A stretch of 64,000 nt of DNA from Desulfovibrio fairfieldensis (lineage in GTDB: Bacteria > Desulfobacterota > Desulfovibrionia > Desulfovibrionales > Desulfovibrionaceae), in the NCBI RefSeq assembly GCF_001553605.1, contig NZ_CP014229.1, positions 2,632,501 to 2,696,500 of the forward strand, given 5' to 3'. The notes beneath the pieces were generated by a model. It saw nothing but the letters and a program-made list of their open reading frames with translations, did not search any database and had not been told where the DNA came from. The position numbers were made by a program, and so were the translations under genes. Below, in pieces: positions 40,587 through 49,722 of the stretch (its first letter is position 1; every line of letters starts with the position of its first letter).

Positions 40587-41993
40587 ATGTCCGTCCAACC
40601 AATGTTCTTCCCCCGCCAGGCTTTCCTGCGGCTGTCCCTTGTCCTGCCCGCGCTGCTCATGCTGGCAGCCTGCCAGATGCCCTTCGGCAAACGCGATGCC
40701 GCGCAGATCAGGCCCGCCACGCCCGCCGCGGCCCAGGGCCCCTGTGTGGTCCTGGCCCTGCCCGCCTCGGGCCCGTACGCGCCCATCGGCGGCAAGATCA
40801 GCCGAGGCGCGGGTCTGGCCCGTCAGGAACTGGCCGCCGACGGCATCAAGATACGTCTGGAAACCGTGAATACCGAAGCCCCGGACTGGCTGAGCAGGCT
40901 GTCGGCCCTGCCCCCGGAATGCGCCGTGGTGGGCGGACCGCTGCAGGCCCGCAACTATGCTCAGGCCCGTTCCGCCGGAGCCGTGGACCAACGGGCCTTT
41001 TTCACCTTCCTGCCCAGTCTGGAGCAGGGCGACGAGGGCGCGCGGGCCTGGCGCTTTTTTCCCAGCCCGCAGGACCAGATCGACGCCCTGATCAGCTTTG
41101 CCACAAACGATCTGAACATCCGCACTTACGGGGCCTTCTATCCCACGGACGCCTACGGCGCGCGCATGACCGGCATGCTGGAGCAGAGCCTCGCCGGCCA
41201 GAACATGGTGCTGCACAAGGCCTCCTATGATCCGGCGGACGTCAGTTCCTGGAGTACCGCCGTGGCCCCGCTGATCAACGCCACCCAGGCCGAGGGCAGC
41301 AGCACGCCCGTGCCCCAGACCGCCTTTGAGGCCCTCTTCCTGCCCGATTCCTGGAAAAGCATGGACATGCTGACAACCAGCCTGCTCTATAACGGAGAAG
41401 ACCGCCTGGTGCTGCTGGGCACAACCCTCTGGGAGCAGAGCCTGTCCGGCAAGATAGTGCCCAATGCGGAAAAATACGCGTTGGCCGTGTTTCCCGGCGC
41501 GTGGAACGCCGCGCGTGCCCCGCGCGCCCTGCAGGCGCCGGGCAACGACTTCTGGGTGGCCCTGGGCTATGATTTCACCCGTTTCGCCGTCAACCTGGGG
41601 CTGAATTCACGCCTGAGCGCGCCGGAAATCACCGCCAGGGCCGGGCGCGCCGCGCAGATGATCCGGGCCATGGCCCCCATCACCTGGGACAGCGCGGGCG
41701 TGGCCCACCAGCAGCTCTTCATCTTCCAGGCCTCGCCCTCGGGCATGACGCCGCTGGACTTGGGGCAGTTCCAGCAAACCCGCGCCGCCGTGCTGCAACG
41801 TGCCGCGCTGCGCATGCAGGGCCTGCCCGCCGTGGACGCCGAGGGCAACCCCCTGGTGCCCGGCCTGCCGCCCGCCGCCGGGCAGACGCCGGACCAGAGC
41901 GGAACGGTCCAACCCGGCGCGACGCCGTCGGCGCTGCCCCTGAGCAGCACCCCGCAACCTTCGTACAAACTGCGCCTGCCCACGCGGCGCTGA
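40587..41993 (+). CDS. LppC/periplasmic-binding-fold lipoprotein
   Basis: A 468-aa lipoprotein (lipobox LMLAAC near residue 29) whose mature part looks like a type-1 periplasmic-binding fold: CVVLALPASGPYAPIGGKISRGAGLARQEL near 52, the VVGGP segment near 113, and IRTYGAFYPTDAYGARMTGMLEQ near 178. This resembles both the penicillin-binding-protein activator LpoA/LppC group and amino-acid-binding proteins. No ABC transporter genes are nearby, which favours a non-transport role in the envelope. The last ~50 residues are Pro/Gln/Thr-rich. gatC begins 27 bases later. Confidence 0.7.
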   Translation: MSVQPMFFPRQAFLRLSLVLPALLMLAACQMPFGKRDAAQIRPATPAAAQGPCVVLALPASGPYAPIGGKISRGAGLARQELAADGIKIRLETVNTEAPDWLSRLSALPPECAVVGGPLQARNYAQARSAGAVDQRAFFTFLPSLEQGDEGARAWRFFPSPQDQIDALISFATNDLNIRTYGAFYPTDAYGARMTGMLEQSLAGQNMVLHKASYDPADVSSWSTAVAPLINATQAEGSSTPVPQTAFEALFLPDSWKSMDMLTTSLLYNGEDRLVLLGTTLWEQSLSGKIVPNAEKYALAVFPGAWNAARAPRALQAPGNDFWVALGYDFTRFAVNLGLNSRLSAPEITARAGRAAQMIRAMAPITWDSAGVAHQQLFIFQASPSGMTPLDLGQFQQTRAAVLQRAALRMQGLPAVDAEGNPLVPGLPPAAGQTPDQSGTVQPGATPSALPLSSTPQPSYKLRLPTRR

Positions 41994-42019
41994 GACCGAA
42001 CACGGAATAAGGATTGGTC

Positions 42020-42316
42020 ATGGCAGAACCTAACAACATCAGCCGGGAGGAAGTGGCGCACATGGCCGCGCTTTCCCGGCTGCGCGTCAGCGACGAGGAA
42101 CAGAAACTCTTCGCCCGCCAGTTCGGGGACATTCTGGGCTACATGGATGTGCTCGCACAGGTGAACACCGAGAATGTGGACCCCTTGTACAGCCCGGTGC
42201 AGCACGCGGCCGAGGGCCGCGAGGACCGGGCCGTCAACCGGCGCTCGCGCGAGGAAGTGCTGGCCAACGCGCCGGAAGCGGACGGGGAATACTTCATCGT
42301 CCCACGAATCGTATAA
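42020..42316 (+). CDS. gatC: Glu-tRNA(Gln)/Asp-tRNA(Asn) amidotransferase subunit C
   Basis: A 98-aa subunit with the family pattern [33 protein letters not shown] and the C-terminal FIVPRIV. It stabilises the GatA-GatB complex that converts misacylated Glu-tRNA(Gln) or Asp-tRNA(Asn). The ATG at 42020 has AAGGA upstream. gatA starts 11 bases downstream; gatB is not in the window. Confidence 0.95.
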   Translation: MAEPNNISREEVAHMAALSRLRVSDEEQKLFARQFGDILGYMDVLAQVNTENVDPLYSPVQHAAEGREDRAVNRRSREEVLANAPEADGEYFIVPRIV

Positions 42317-42326
42317 GGACAGTTAC

Positions 42327-43793
42327 ATGACCGAGATCTGTTCGCTTTCGCTCACGGCCGTTGCCGGGGCTTTGCAGAAAAAGGAAATCAGCGCCGTGGA
42401 AGCCGCGCGGGCCTGCCTGACGCGCATGGAGGCCACGGAACCCCGGATTGCCGCCATGCTGCGCGTGGACGCGGAGGGCGCGCTGGCGCGCGCCCGTGAG
42501 CTGGACGCGGCCGGGCCGGACCCGGCCCAGACGCTCTGGGGCGTGCCCGTGACCGTCAAGGACGCCCTGTCCACCAAAGGGCTGCCCACCACTGCGGGTT
42601 CGCATATTCTGGAAGGTTTTGTACCCATCTACGACGCCTTTGCCGTGGAAAAGCTGCGCCGGGCCGGAGCCGTGCTGCTGGGCAAGGCCAACCTGGACGA
42701 ATTCGCCATGGGTTCGGGCACGGAAAATTCCGCCTACCAGAAAACCCGCAACCCCTGGAACACGGCCAAGGTGCCGGGCGGCTCCTCCGGCGGTTCGGCG
42801 GCCTCGGTGGCGGCCGGGCAGTGCTTCGCCTCGCTGGGCACGGATACGGGCGGCTCCATCCGCCAACCCGCCTCGTTCTGCGGCTGCGTGGGGCTCAAGC
42901 CCACCTACGGCAGGGTGTCCCGCTACGGGCTCATCGCCTACGGTTCGTCCCTGGACCAGATCGGTCCCCTGACCCGCTCGGTGGAAGACTGCGCTCGCGT
43001 GCTTTCGGTCATCGCCGGACACGACCCGCGCGACGGCACCTGCGATCCCCGGCCCGTGGAAGACTACGCGGCGGCCCTGCCCCGGAACGGCGCGGACCTC
43101 AAGGGCGTGCGTCTGGGCCTGCCCAAAGAATTCTTCGGCGACGGGCTGGCCCCGGAAGTGCGCGCGGCCTGCGAAACGGCCATTGCGCGCGCGCGGGAGC
43201 TGGGCGCGGAACCGGTGGAAGTGAGCCTGCCGCATACCGATGCGGCCATCGCCACCTACTATATCATCGCCATGGCCGAGGCCAGCTCCAATCTGGCCCG
43301 CTTTGACGGCGTGCGCTACGGCCGCCGCGCCCCGGACGTGAAAAATCTGGAAGAGCTCTACGTCAAATCCCGTTCCGAGGGCTTCGGCCAGGAGGTCAAA
43401 CGCCGGATCATGCTCGGAGCCTATGTGCTCTCCTCCGGCTATTACGACGCCTATTACCGCAAGGCCGCTCAGGTGCGCCGCCTGATACGCGACGAATACC
43501 TGGCCGCCCTGGAACAGTGCGACGTCCTCTGCGCTCCGGTCTCGCCGGTGACGGCCTGGGATCTGGGCAGCCATGCCGCCGATCCGCTGCAAGCCTACCT
43601 CATGGACGCTTACACCCTGTCCCTGAATCTGGCGGGCCTGCCCGGCCTGTCCCTGCCCGTGGGCCTGGGCGCGGAAAGCAAGATGCCCGTGGGCCTGCAA
43701 CTCATCGGCCCGGCCTTCGGCGAAGCCCGCCTTCTGGGCATCGGGCATGCCCTGGAGCGGGCCCTGCCGGGCATCGGGCGGCCCGCGCTGTAA
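42327..43793 (+). CDS. gatA: Glu-tRNA(Gln)/Asp-tRNA(Asn) amidotransferase subunit A
   Basis: A 488-aa amidase-signature enzyme that frees ammonia from glutamine for tRNA amidation. The Ser-cisSer-Lys triad is intact: Lys in [11 protein letters not shown] (~79), [14 protein letters not shown] (~152) and [14 protein letters not shown] (~175). The start MTEICSLSL follows ATAAGGACAG. A strong terminator ends the gatC-gatA unit. Confidence 0.97.
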   Translation: MTEICSLSLTAVAGALQKKEISAVEAARACLTRMEATEPRIAAMLRVDAEGALARARELDAAGPDPAQTLWGVPVTVKDALSTKGLPTTAGSHILEGFVPIYDAFAVEKLRRAGAVLLGKANLDEFAMGSGTENSAYQKTRNPWNTAKVPGGSSGGSAASVAAGQCFASLGTDTGGSIRQPASFCGCVGLKPTYGRVSRYGLIAYGSSLDQIGPLTRSVEDCARVLSVIAGHDPRDGTCDPRPVEDYAAALPRNGADLKGVRLGLPKEFFGDGLAPEVRAACETAIARARELGAEPVEVSLPHTDAAIATYYIIAMAEASSNLARFDGVRYGRRAPDVKNLEELYVKSRSEGFGQEVKRRIMLGAYVLSSGYYDAYYRKAAQVRRLIRDEYLAALEQCDVLCAPVSPVTAWDLGSHAADPLQAYLMDAYTLSLNLAGLPGLSLPVGLGAESKMPVGLQLIGPAFGEARLLGIGHALERALPGIGRPAL

Positions 43794-43819
43794 AAATTAC
43801 TCTGAACACGGTCACGGAA

Positions 43820-43857
43820 CAGAGCCCCGCGCGAAACTCCCGCGCGGGGCTCTGTTT
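43820..43857 (+). terminator. gatA terminator
   Basis: A 14-bp perfect stem (CAGAGCCCCGCGCG and complement) with a seven-base loop, followed by TTTC, 26 bases after the gatA stop. Confidence 0.85.
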
Positions 43858-43978
43858 CGTGTGACGGCAAATTCCATGAAGCGGGGTTCGCGCCGCTGCG
43901 GAAGCCGGAACCATAAGGCGATCATCTCCCCCACAAAAGCCTGGACGCCCCCCCGCATGGACGGTAATGCTTGTATCA

Positions 43979-44019
43979 AAGAGGAGGACCCGCCTCGTCC
44001 TTTGGCGAGGCCCCCTCTA
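43979..44019 (+). promoter_or_regulatory. Stable hairpin in the leader of the DMSO-reductase-type operon
   Basis: AGAGG..GCCTCG, loop TCCTTTGG, CGAGGC..CCTCT forms a strong hairpin that ends 28 bases before the start codon of the catalytic subunit. It is too close to the ribosome site to be a simple terminator and might affect translation or RNA stability. Role unproven. Confidence 0.35.
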
Positions 44020-44046
44020 AACTGTACCGAATTTTGCGGAGGTACC

Positions 44047-46488
44047 ATGCCAGACAGCAAGTCATCAGAAAAAAAAGATGTCTTGAAGCGGCGCGATGTC
44101 ATCAAGGGAGGAACCGCTGTGCTTGCATCGGCGTTCTTCCCGTTTTCCATACAAATTTTCAACGCGGGTGAGGCCCTGGCCGAACCTTCCGTCCCAGCGG
44201 GCACGGGAGAGGGGAAAATCCTCTGGAACTCCTGCAATGTGAATTGCGGGAGCCGTTGCGCCTTGCGCGTGCATGTGCGCGACGGCGTCATCACCCAGAT
44301 AGAAACGGACAATACCGGCGACGACCAATACGGTCTGCAACAGCTCCGCGCCTGCCCGCGCGGGCGTTCCATGCGCCAGCGCGTGTATGCCAAGGAACGT
44401 ATTCCCTACCCCCTGCGCCGGATCGGCAAACGCGGGGAAGGCAAGTTCGAGCGCATCAGTTGGGACGAAGCCTTCGCCGAAATCGGCAAACGGCTGCGCG
44501 GCGCCATCGACACCTACGGAAACGAATCCGTCTATCTCAACTACGGCACCGGCGCGCTCGGCAGCACCATGGGCAAAAGCTGGCCCCCCGCGCAAACGGC
44601 GGTGGCCCGGCTGATGAATCTTGTGGGCGGCTACCTGAACCATTATTCCGACTATTCCACCTGCCAGATCACGGTGGGCATGCCCTATCTGTACGGAGGA
44701 GGCTGGGTGGACGGCAACTCGCTCTCCGATATAGAAAACAGCGAACTGGCCGTTTTTTTCGGCAACAATCCCTCGGAAACCCGCATGTCGGGCTGCAAGG
44801 CCAAAACACTCCAGCACGCCCGCTTCACGCGCAATACGCGGGTCATCGTCATTGATCCGCGCTATTCCGACACCGTGGTTTCCGTGGGCGACGAGTGGAT
44901 TCCCATCCGCCCCGGCACGGACGCGGCGCTCAGCGCGGCCCTGGCCTACGTCATGATAACCGAAGACCGTGTGGACAAGGCCTTTCTCGCCAAATACACC
45001 ATAGGCTACGATGAAGCCTCCCTGCCCGAGGGCGCGCCCTCCGGTTCCTCCTATGCGTCGTACATTCTGGGACACGGCCCGGACAAGACCCCCAAAACGC
45101 CCGCCTGGGCCTCGCGCATCACCGGCATTCCTCCGGCGCGCATTGAAAAGCTGGCCAGGGAAATCGCCGGGGCCAAACCCTGCTTCATCTGCCAGGGCTG
45201 GGGGCCGCAGCGGACCACCAACGGCGAGAACCTCTCCCGCGCCGTGGGCATGCTCGCCGTGCTTACCGGCAACGTGGGCATCAGGGGCGGCAATACCGGC
45301 GCGCGGGAAAACGCCGGATACAAACTGCCCATGGCCCTGTTCCCGACGCTGGAAAACCCGGTGAAGACGGAGATCTCCTGCTTCAACTGGTATCAGGCCA
45401 TTGACGACTACACCCGGATGACCGCGACCACCGCGGGCGTCCGGGGACGCGACCGTCTCGTCGCGCCAATCAAATTCATCTGGAATTACGCGGGCAACTG
45501 CCTCACCAACCAGCACGGCGGCATCAACCAGATGCATCCTATTCTGGCCGACGACAAAAAATGCGAGACTATCGTGGTCATCGACACCACGCTGACGCCC
45601 TCCGCCCGCTACGCGGACTTTCTGCTGCCGAGCTGCATGAACCTGGAGGAACACGACTGGACGTCGGACGGCGACAGCAACATCGCCTATGTCATCTTTG
45701 ACAACAAGTGCATAGAACCCTTGGGAGAGGCCCGCAGCATTTACGACATCTGCGCGGGCGTGGCCAGGGAACTGGGCGTGGAAACGCAGTTCACGGAAGG
45801 ACGCACACAGTACCAGTGGCTGGAAGCGCTGTACGAAAAATCCCGCAAGGCGGTGCCGGAACTGCCGCCGACGCTGGAAGAGGCCTTCAAAATGGGCGTC
45901 GTCAAAAAGTATTTTCCTGAAAACCACATCGCCTACAAGGAGTTTCGCGAGGACCCGGAGGCGCATCCGCTGCCTTCCCCGTCCGGCAAAATAGAAATCT
46001 ATTCCCCCCGGCTGGCGGAACTGGCGAAAACCTGGACCCTGCTGCCCGAGCAGGCCATCACGCCCCTGCCGGAATACATCCCCAACCCTGAAGGACCCGA
46101 GGGGCCGGGACGCAAAACCTGGCCGCTGCAGCTCATCGGCCATCACTACAAACAGCGCACGCACTCCACTTATGGGAACTGCTGGTGGTTGCAGGAGGTC
46201 GCCCCGCAGGAGCTGTGGATCAATCCGCGCGACGCCGGAGCGCGGGGCATCCGCCTCGGCGACAGGGTGAAAGTCTTCAACGAGCGCGGTGTGTCGTTCG
46301 TCAAGGCCAAGGTCACGCCGCGCATCATGCCCGGCGTCGTGTCCCTGCCGGAAGGCGCGTGGCACACGCCCGACAGTTCCGGGCAGGACACCAACGGCTG
46401 CGTCAACGTGCTGACCAAGCTGTTGCCCACGGCCCTGGCCAAAGGCAACCCCCACCACACCAACCTCGTCCAGGTCGAAAAAGCCTGA
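44047..46488 (+). CDS. Molybdopterin oxidoreductase catalytic subunit, DmsA-like
   Basis: An 813-aa exported enzyme. A Tat signal is visible (KRRDVIKGGTAVLASAFFP). A [4Fe-4S] site CNVNCGSRC (near residue 64) with a later Cys in RACPRGRS, then the Mo-bisMGD domains (GALGSTMGKSWPP; DYSTCQIT with a candidate Ser Mo ligand; NPSETRMSGCKAKTL; WGPQRTTNGENLSRA). The C-terminal dinucleotide domain ends GCVNVLTKL..GNPHHTNLVQVEKA. The layout fits the DMSO/sulfoxide reductase (DmsA) family, reducing an external S- or N-oxide, but substrate cannot be proven. The start at 44047 has GGAGG. B and C subunits follow. Confidence 0.9.
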   Translation: MPDSKSSEKKDVLKRRDVIKGGTAVLASAFFPFSIQIFNAGEALAEPSVPAGTGEGKILWNSCNVNCGSRCALRVHVRDGVITQIETDNTGDDQYGLQQLRACPRGRSMRQRVYAKERIPYPLRRIGKRGEGKFERISWDEAFAEIGKRLRGAIDTYGNESVYLNYGTGALGSTMGKSWPPAQTAVARLMNLVGGYLNHYSDYSTCQITVGMPYLYGGGWVDGNSLSDIENSELAVFFGNNPSETRMSGCKAKTLQHARFTRNTRVIVIDPRYSDTVVSVGDEWIPIRPGTDAALSAALAYVMITEDRVDKAFLAKYTIGYDEASLPEGAPSGSSYASYILGHGPDKTPKTPAWASRITGIPPARIEKLAREIAGAKPCFICQGWGPQRTTNGENLSRAVGMLAVLTGNVGIRGGNTGARENAGYKLPMALFPTLENPVKTEISCFNWYQAIDDYTRMTATTAGVRGRDRLVAPIKFIWNYAGNCLTNQHGGINQMHPILADDKKCETIVVIDTTLTPSARYADFLLPSCMNLEEHDWTSDGDSNIAYVIFDNKCIEPLGEARSIYDICAGVARELGVETQFTEGRTQYQWLEALYEKSRKAVPELPPTLEEAFKMGVVKKYFPENHIAYKEFREDPEAHPLPSPSGKIEIYSPRLAELAKTWTLLPEQAITPLPEYIPNPEGPEGPGRKTWPLQLIGHHYKQRTHSTYGNCWWLQEVAPQELWINPRDAGARGIRLGDRVKVFNERGVSFVKAKVTPRIMPGVVSLPEGAWHTPDSSGQDTNGCVNVLTKLLPTALAKGNPHHTNLVQVEKA

Positions 46489-46519
46489 GCGTCAAGGCAT
46501 GCGCGCCAAGGATGACACG

Positions 46520-47149
46520 ATGATCAAAAATCCGGCTTTTTATTTCAACTCCGAGCTCTGTACCGGCTGCAAAGCCTGCATGATCGCCTGTATCGACAAG
46601 CACAATGCGAATCCGGGCGTTCTCTGGCGGCGGGTGCTGGAGTTTTCCGGCGGAGAATGGCTGCCCGTGGGCGACGCTTTCGAGCAGAACGTCTTTGCCT
46701 ACTATGTGTCCCTGTCCTGCAATCACTGCGAAAATCCCGTCTGCGCCAACGGCTGTCCCACACAGGCCATGCACAAGGATGAAAACGGCATCGTGTCCAT
46801 AGATGAGAGCCGTTGCGTCGGTTGCCGCTATTGTGAATGGAATTGCCCATACGGCGCGCCGCAGTTCGATCCGCAGCGAAAAAAAATGACCAAATGCGAT
46901 TTCTGCCGGGACAATCTGGAACAGGGGAAAAAACCGGCCTGCGTAGCCGCCTGTCCCTGCCGGGCGCTGGATTACGGCGATTACGGGCAACTGGTCGAGC
47001 GTTACGGCGCGCAGGCTCCCATTGCGCCGCTGCCCGCTGCGGAGCTGACGCGCCCGCACTTCATCTGCGCCCCCAACCGCCATGCGAAACCGCAGGGGAG
47101 CACGGAAGGCCTGCGGGGCGGCCTGATCAGCAATCCCGAGGAGGTGTAG
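46520..47149 (+). CDS. DmsB-like four-cluster ferredoxin subunit
   Basis: A 209-aa electron-transfer subunit with four Cys clusters: CTGCKACMIAC (~15), CNHCENPVCANGC (~67), CVGCRYCEWNCPYG (~99) and CDFCRDNLEQ..CVAACPC (~125-147). It relays electrons from the membrane anchor to the catalytic subunit and is probably carried out by the Tat signal of its partner. The start at 46520 has AAGGA; an ATG at 46499 is possible but lies closer to the A-subunit stop. Confidence 0.93.
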   Translation: MIKNPAFYFNSELCTGCKACMIACIDKHNANPGVLWRRVLEFSGGEWLPVGDAFEQNVFAYYVSLSCNHCENPVCANGCPTQAMHKDENGIVSIDESRCVGCRYCEWNCPYGAPQFDPQRKKMTKCDFCRDNLEQGKKPACVAACPCRALDYGDYGQLVERYGAQAPIAPLPAAELTRPHFICAPNRHAKPQGSTEGLRGGLISNPEEV

Positions 47150-47151
47150 CC

Positions 47152-47967
47152 ATGGAAGGGTCTTTGAGCCTCGTTATTTTCACCCTTCTGGGGCAGGCTT
47201 CGGCGGGCATGGTGCTGCTGCTCCCCTTCTTTGCCGATCCTGAAACCGGCCGGGGGCGCATCGCCGGGGGGGTCGCCCTCGCGCTGCTCTGCGCCGGGGC
47301 GCTGTTTTCGCTCGGGCACCTTTCCGACCCCTGGGTCAGCTTTTACACCATCACCAATGCGGGCACGTCCTGGCTGAGCCGTGAAATCTGGTTCGTGGGC
47401 CTGCTCGGTGCGGCGACGCTTGCCTGGCTGGTGACGCGCCGGGCCTGGATTCGCTGGCTGGCCGCACTCGTCGGCCTGGGGCTGGTGTATGTCATGAGCC
47501 GGGTGTACACGCTGCCCACGGTGCCCTTCTGGAATTCAGCGGCCACGTTCTGGACCTTTCTCGCGTCAGGCCTGCTGACGGGCGCGGCGACCCTCTTGTT
47601 CCTCAACGGGCTTGCCGCGCGACGCGATCCCGAAGCGGCGCGGCGGCTGGCCACCGGCTGGCAGCCCGTGATCCTCGTGCTGGCCTTCGGGTTGCGCGTG
47701 CTGGTCCTGCCCCTGCAATGGATGGCTTCCCCGATGCCCGACCATGTCGTCCTGCAATGCTGGACCCTGGCTTTTCTGCTGGCCGGAGCGGCCCTCGGCC
47801 CCCTGCTGCTGGTCCGCAACGGCTGCCGCGCGGCTCTTTCCGGCGAGTCCCGGATCTGCCCCTGTCCGCTCGCCGTCAGGGCGGGCATCCTTTGCGGCCT
47901 GACCTGGGCCGGGGAGATCTGCGGACGGATGCTGTTTTACAGCGGGTACACCTGGTTCGGCATGTAA
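47152..47967 (+). CDS. DmsC-like membrane anchor subunit
   Basis: A 271-aa protein with about eight hydrophobic helices, matching DmsC-type quinol-oxidising anchors. Early motifs LVIFTLLGQASAGMVLL and the HLSDPWVSFYTITNAGTSWLSRE segment (near residue 56-78) are typical of the family, as is FWNSAATFWTFLASGLLTGA near 123. The GAGGAGG site lies in the end of the B subunit, with 2 bases between them. It probably takes electrons from menaquinol. No DmsD-type chaperone gene is seen nearby. Confidence 0.88.
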   Translation: MEGSLSLVIFTLLGQASAGMVLLLPFFADPETGRGRIAGGVALALLCAGALFSLGHLSDPWVSFYTITNAGTSWLSREIWFVGLLGAATLAWLVTRRAWIRWLAALVGLGLVYVMSRVYTLPTVPFWNSAATFWTFLASGLLTGAATLLFLNGLAARRDPEAARRLATGWQPVILVLAFGLRVLVLPLQWMASPMPDHVVLQCWTLAFLLAGAALGPLLLVRNGCRAALSGESRICPCPLAVRAGILCGLTWAGEICGRMLFYSGYTWFGM

Positions 47968-48055
47968 AACGAACCCAGGCCGGGAAGACGCCGACTCCGG
48001 CGGACGCGGAAAAAGCGCAGCACTCCCAGGCGTTCGCCGCCACAACACCAGAAGC

Positions 48056-48091
48056 AGCCGTCCCCTTGACCGCAGGGTCAAAGGGGCGGCT
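48056..48091 (+). terminator. Hairpin after the dms-type operon
   Basis: AGCCGTCCCCTTGACC, loop GCA, GGGTCAAAGGGGCGGCT, with two mismatches, followed by GTTTC. It lies 88 bases after the C-subunit stop and also faces the end of the convergent cysteine desulfidase gene. Confidence 0.6.
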
Positions 48092-48125
48092 GTTTCAATG
48101 ACACGCGCTCCGTCGTCGGCGGGCG

Positions 48126-49412
48126 CTATTTTTTATGCAGCATGATGTCCAGAATCACCTTGTCCGTCTCGCGCATGCCCGTGGAGCCCAGACGCCCCAG
48201 ATTGGCGATGCAGATTTCAATGTCTTCGTCCACGATGCCTTCGTTGCCGGGCACGGCGGAACCCTCCATGGCCAGCATCACGGCCTGGATGCCCGCCCCC
48301 ACGGCCGAAGCCACCTTGAGCGCACAGGAGCTCTTGGCCCCGTCGCAGATCATGCCCGCGATGTTGCCTACCATGTTGCGCACGGTCATTTCCATTTCCT
48401 TCAGCCCGCCTCCCAGCAGCATGGCAATGCCGCAGGCCGCGGCCGTGCCCGCCACCATGGCCCCGCAATGGGCCGAAAGCCGCCCGAGATGGTGCTTGAT
48501 GTGGATGGACGCGAGGTGGCTCATGATCAGGGCGCGGGCCAGCTCCTCGTCGCTCTTTTCCTGGCGGATGGCGCAGGCCACCACCGGCATGGTGCAGGTG
48601 ATGCCCTGATTGCCGCTGCCGGAATTGCTCATGACCGGCATCATCACCCCGGCCATGCGCGCGTCCGCCGCGGCCGCCGTGAGTTTGACCGCGAAAGTGG
48701 GCATGTCGTCGGCCAGGATGCGCCGCCGCACCTGGGCGTCCATGCTTTTGCCCACGGCCAGGCCGTACTGGCGGGTCAGGCCTTCCTCGGCCACTTGGCG
48801 GTTCATGCGCGCGGCCTCCAGAATGAAGGCAATGTCCTGCAGCGGGGCCGTGGCGGCGAACTCGTAAATGCCGGCCAGGGTCAGAGGCCAGTCCTCCCCG
48901 GCGGCGCTCCGGTTTTCCGCCCCGGCGGCATCTTCTTTCTCGAAAATCAGCTCACCGTCGCGCCAGACTCTGGTGATATTGGCGTGGCTGTCCCGCAACT
49001 CGGCCTTGGCCGTATGCCCGGCGGCCGCCGCGGTCACCGTGCAGTACAGCAACAGATCGTTGCCCGGCAGCTTCAATTCCACCCGTCCGGCCTTGAGCAT
49101 GGCCCCGGCCGCGTCCACCTGGGCGGGCGTCAGGTCCCGCAGGCATTCCAGCCCCAGGGCGCTCTTGCCGCCCAGCGCGCCCGCCGCCGCCGCGATGTTC
49201 AGGCCCATCTCGCCGGTGCCGGGCACCATGACGCCCATCCCGTTCTTGAGCAGATTGGCGCTGACCTCCACACAGAGGCGCTCCGGCACGGCTCCCAGGG
49301 TTTCGGCCGCCTTGGCCGCCGTGAGAGCCACGGCGATGGGCTCGGTGCATCCCAGGGCGGGCACCACTTCCTGGTGGATCAGATCAAGAAAGGCTTGCTT
49401 GGACGGGTTCAT
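48126..49412 (-). CDS. cyuA: L-cysteine desulfidase, CyuA/UPF0597 family
   Basis: A 428-aa protein of the UPF0597 (YhaM) family, which holds an Fe-S cluster and splits L-cysteine to pyruvate, ammonia and sulfide. Seen motifs: VVPALGCTEPIAVALTAAKA at residue 16, SNSGSGNQGITCTMPVVACA near 259, HCGAMVAGTAAACGIAMLLGGG near 316, and NIAGMICDGAKSSCALKVASA near 348; Cys residues in these match the expected cluster ligands. The start has GGGAG. Its upstream neighbour on the same strand is a DAACS symporter that could bring in the substrate; 300 bases of nested repeats separate them. Confidence 0.9.
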   Translation of the reverse strand: MNPSKQAFLDLIHQEVVPALGCTEPIAVALTAAKAAETLGAVPERLCVEVSANLLKNGMGVMVPGTGEMGLNIAAAAGALGGKSALGLECLRDLTPAQVDAAGAMLKAGRVELKLPGNDLLLYCTVTAAAAGHTAKAELRDSHANITRVWRDGELIFEKEDAAGAENRSAAGEDWPLTLAGIYEFAATAPLQDIAFILEAARMNRQVAEEGLTRQYGLAVGKSMDAQVRRRILADDMPTFAVKLTAAAADARMAGVMMPVMSNSGSGNQGITCTMPVVACAIRQEKSDEELARALIMSHLASIHIKHHLGRLSAHCGAMVAGTAAACGIAMLLGGGLKEMEMTVRNMVGNIAGMICDGAKSSCALKVASAVGAGIQAVMLAMEGSAVPGNEGIVDEDIEICIANLGRLGSTGMRETDKVILDIMLHKK

Positions 49413-49429
49413 GCGTTCTCCCTGATATC

Positions 49430-49578
49430 TAGAGCAGATTAACTTTGAGAATTGACATTCTCAAAGTTTGCGCTGCCCTCAACCTGCGGCGGGGACGCGG
49501 TCCCACCTTGGCTTCTGGCGCGGGCGTCCACTTTCGTGGCCGCCAGAGCAGTTTAACTTTAAAAGTTAAGCTACTCTA
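49430..49578. repeat. Dispersed element family C, copy 1 (nested in family B)
   Basis: TA-flanked, with ends GAGCAGATTAACTTTGA and, inverted, GAGTAGCTTAACTTTTA. Each end is itself a hairpin (TTTGAGAATTGACATTCTCAAA at the left; AACTTTAAAAGTT at the right). It ends at the TA inside the terminal hairpin of the adjacent family B element, so it seems to have inserted into that element. Confidence 0.75.
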
Positions 49579-49722
49579 ATTTTTCAAATTAGACACGCAA
49601 AACCCCACGGGTTTTGCGGCGGCATAGCCGCCGTGAGTCAGCGAAAAACCACGCTTTTCCGCTGACGATCCTGTAAAAATTGAGAGCATATTTATGCTCT
49701 CAATTTTTGCAATCAAACACTA
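49579..49722 (-). repeat. Dispersed element family B, inverted copy
   Basis: Inverted relative to 31712-31864 with all five hairpins recognisable (AAATTAGACAC, GGTTTTGC, CGGCGGCATAGCCGCCG, GTCAGCGAAAAA, GAGCATATTTATGCTC). The right end TTGATT..AAACACTA contributes the last codons and stop of the symporter gene. Its left end is interrupted by the family C element. Confidence 0.8.
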
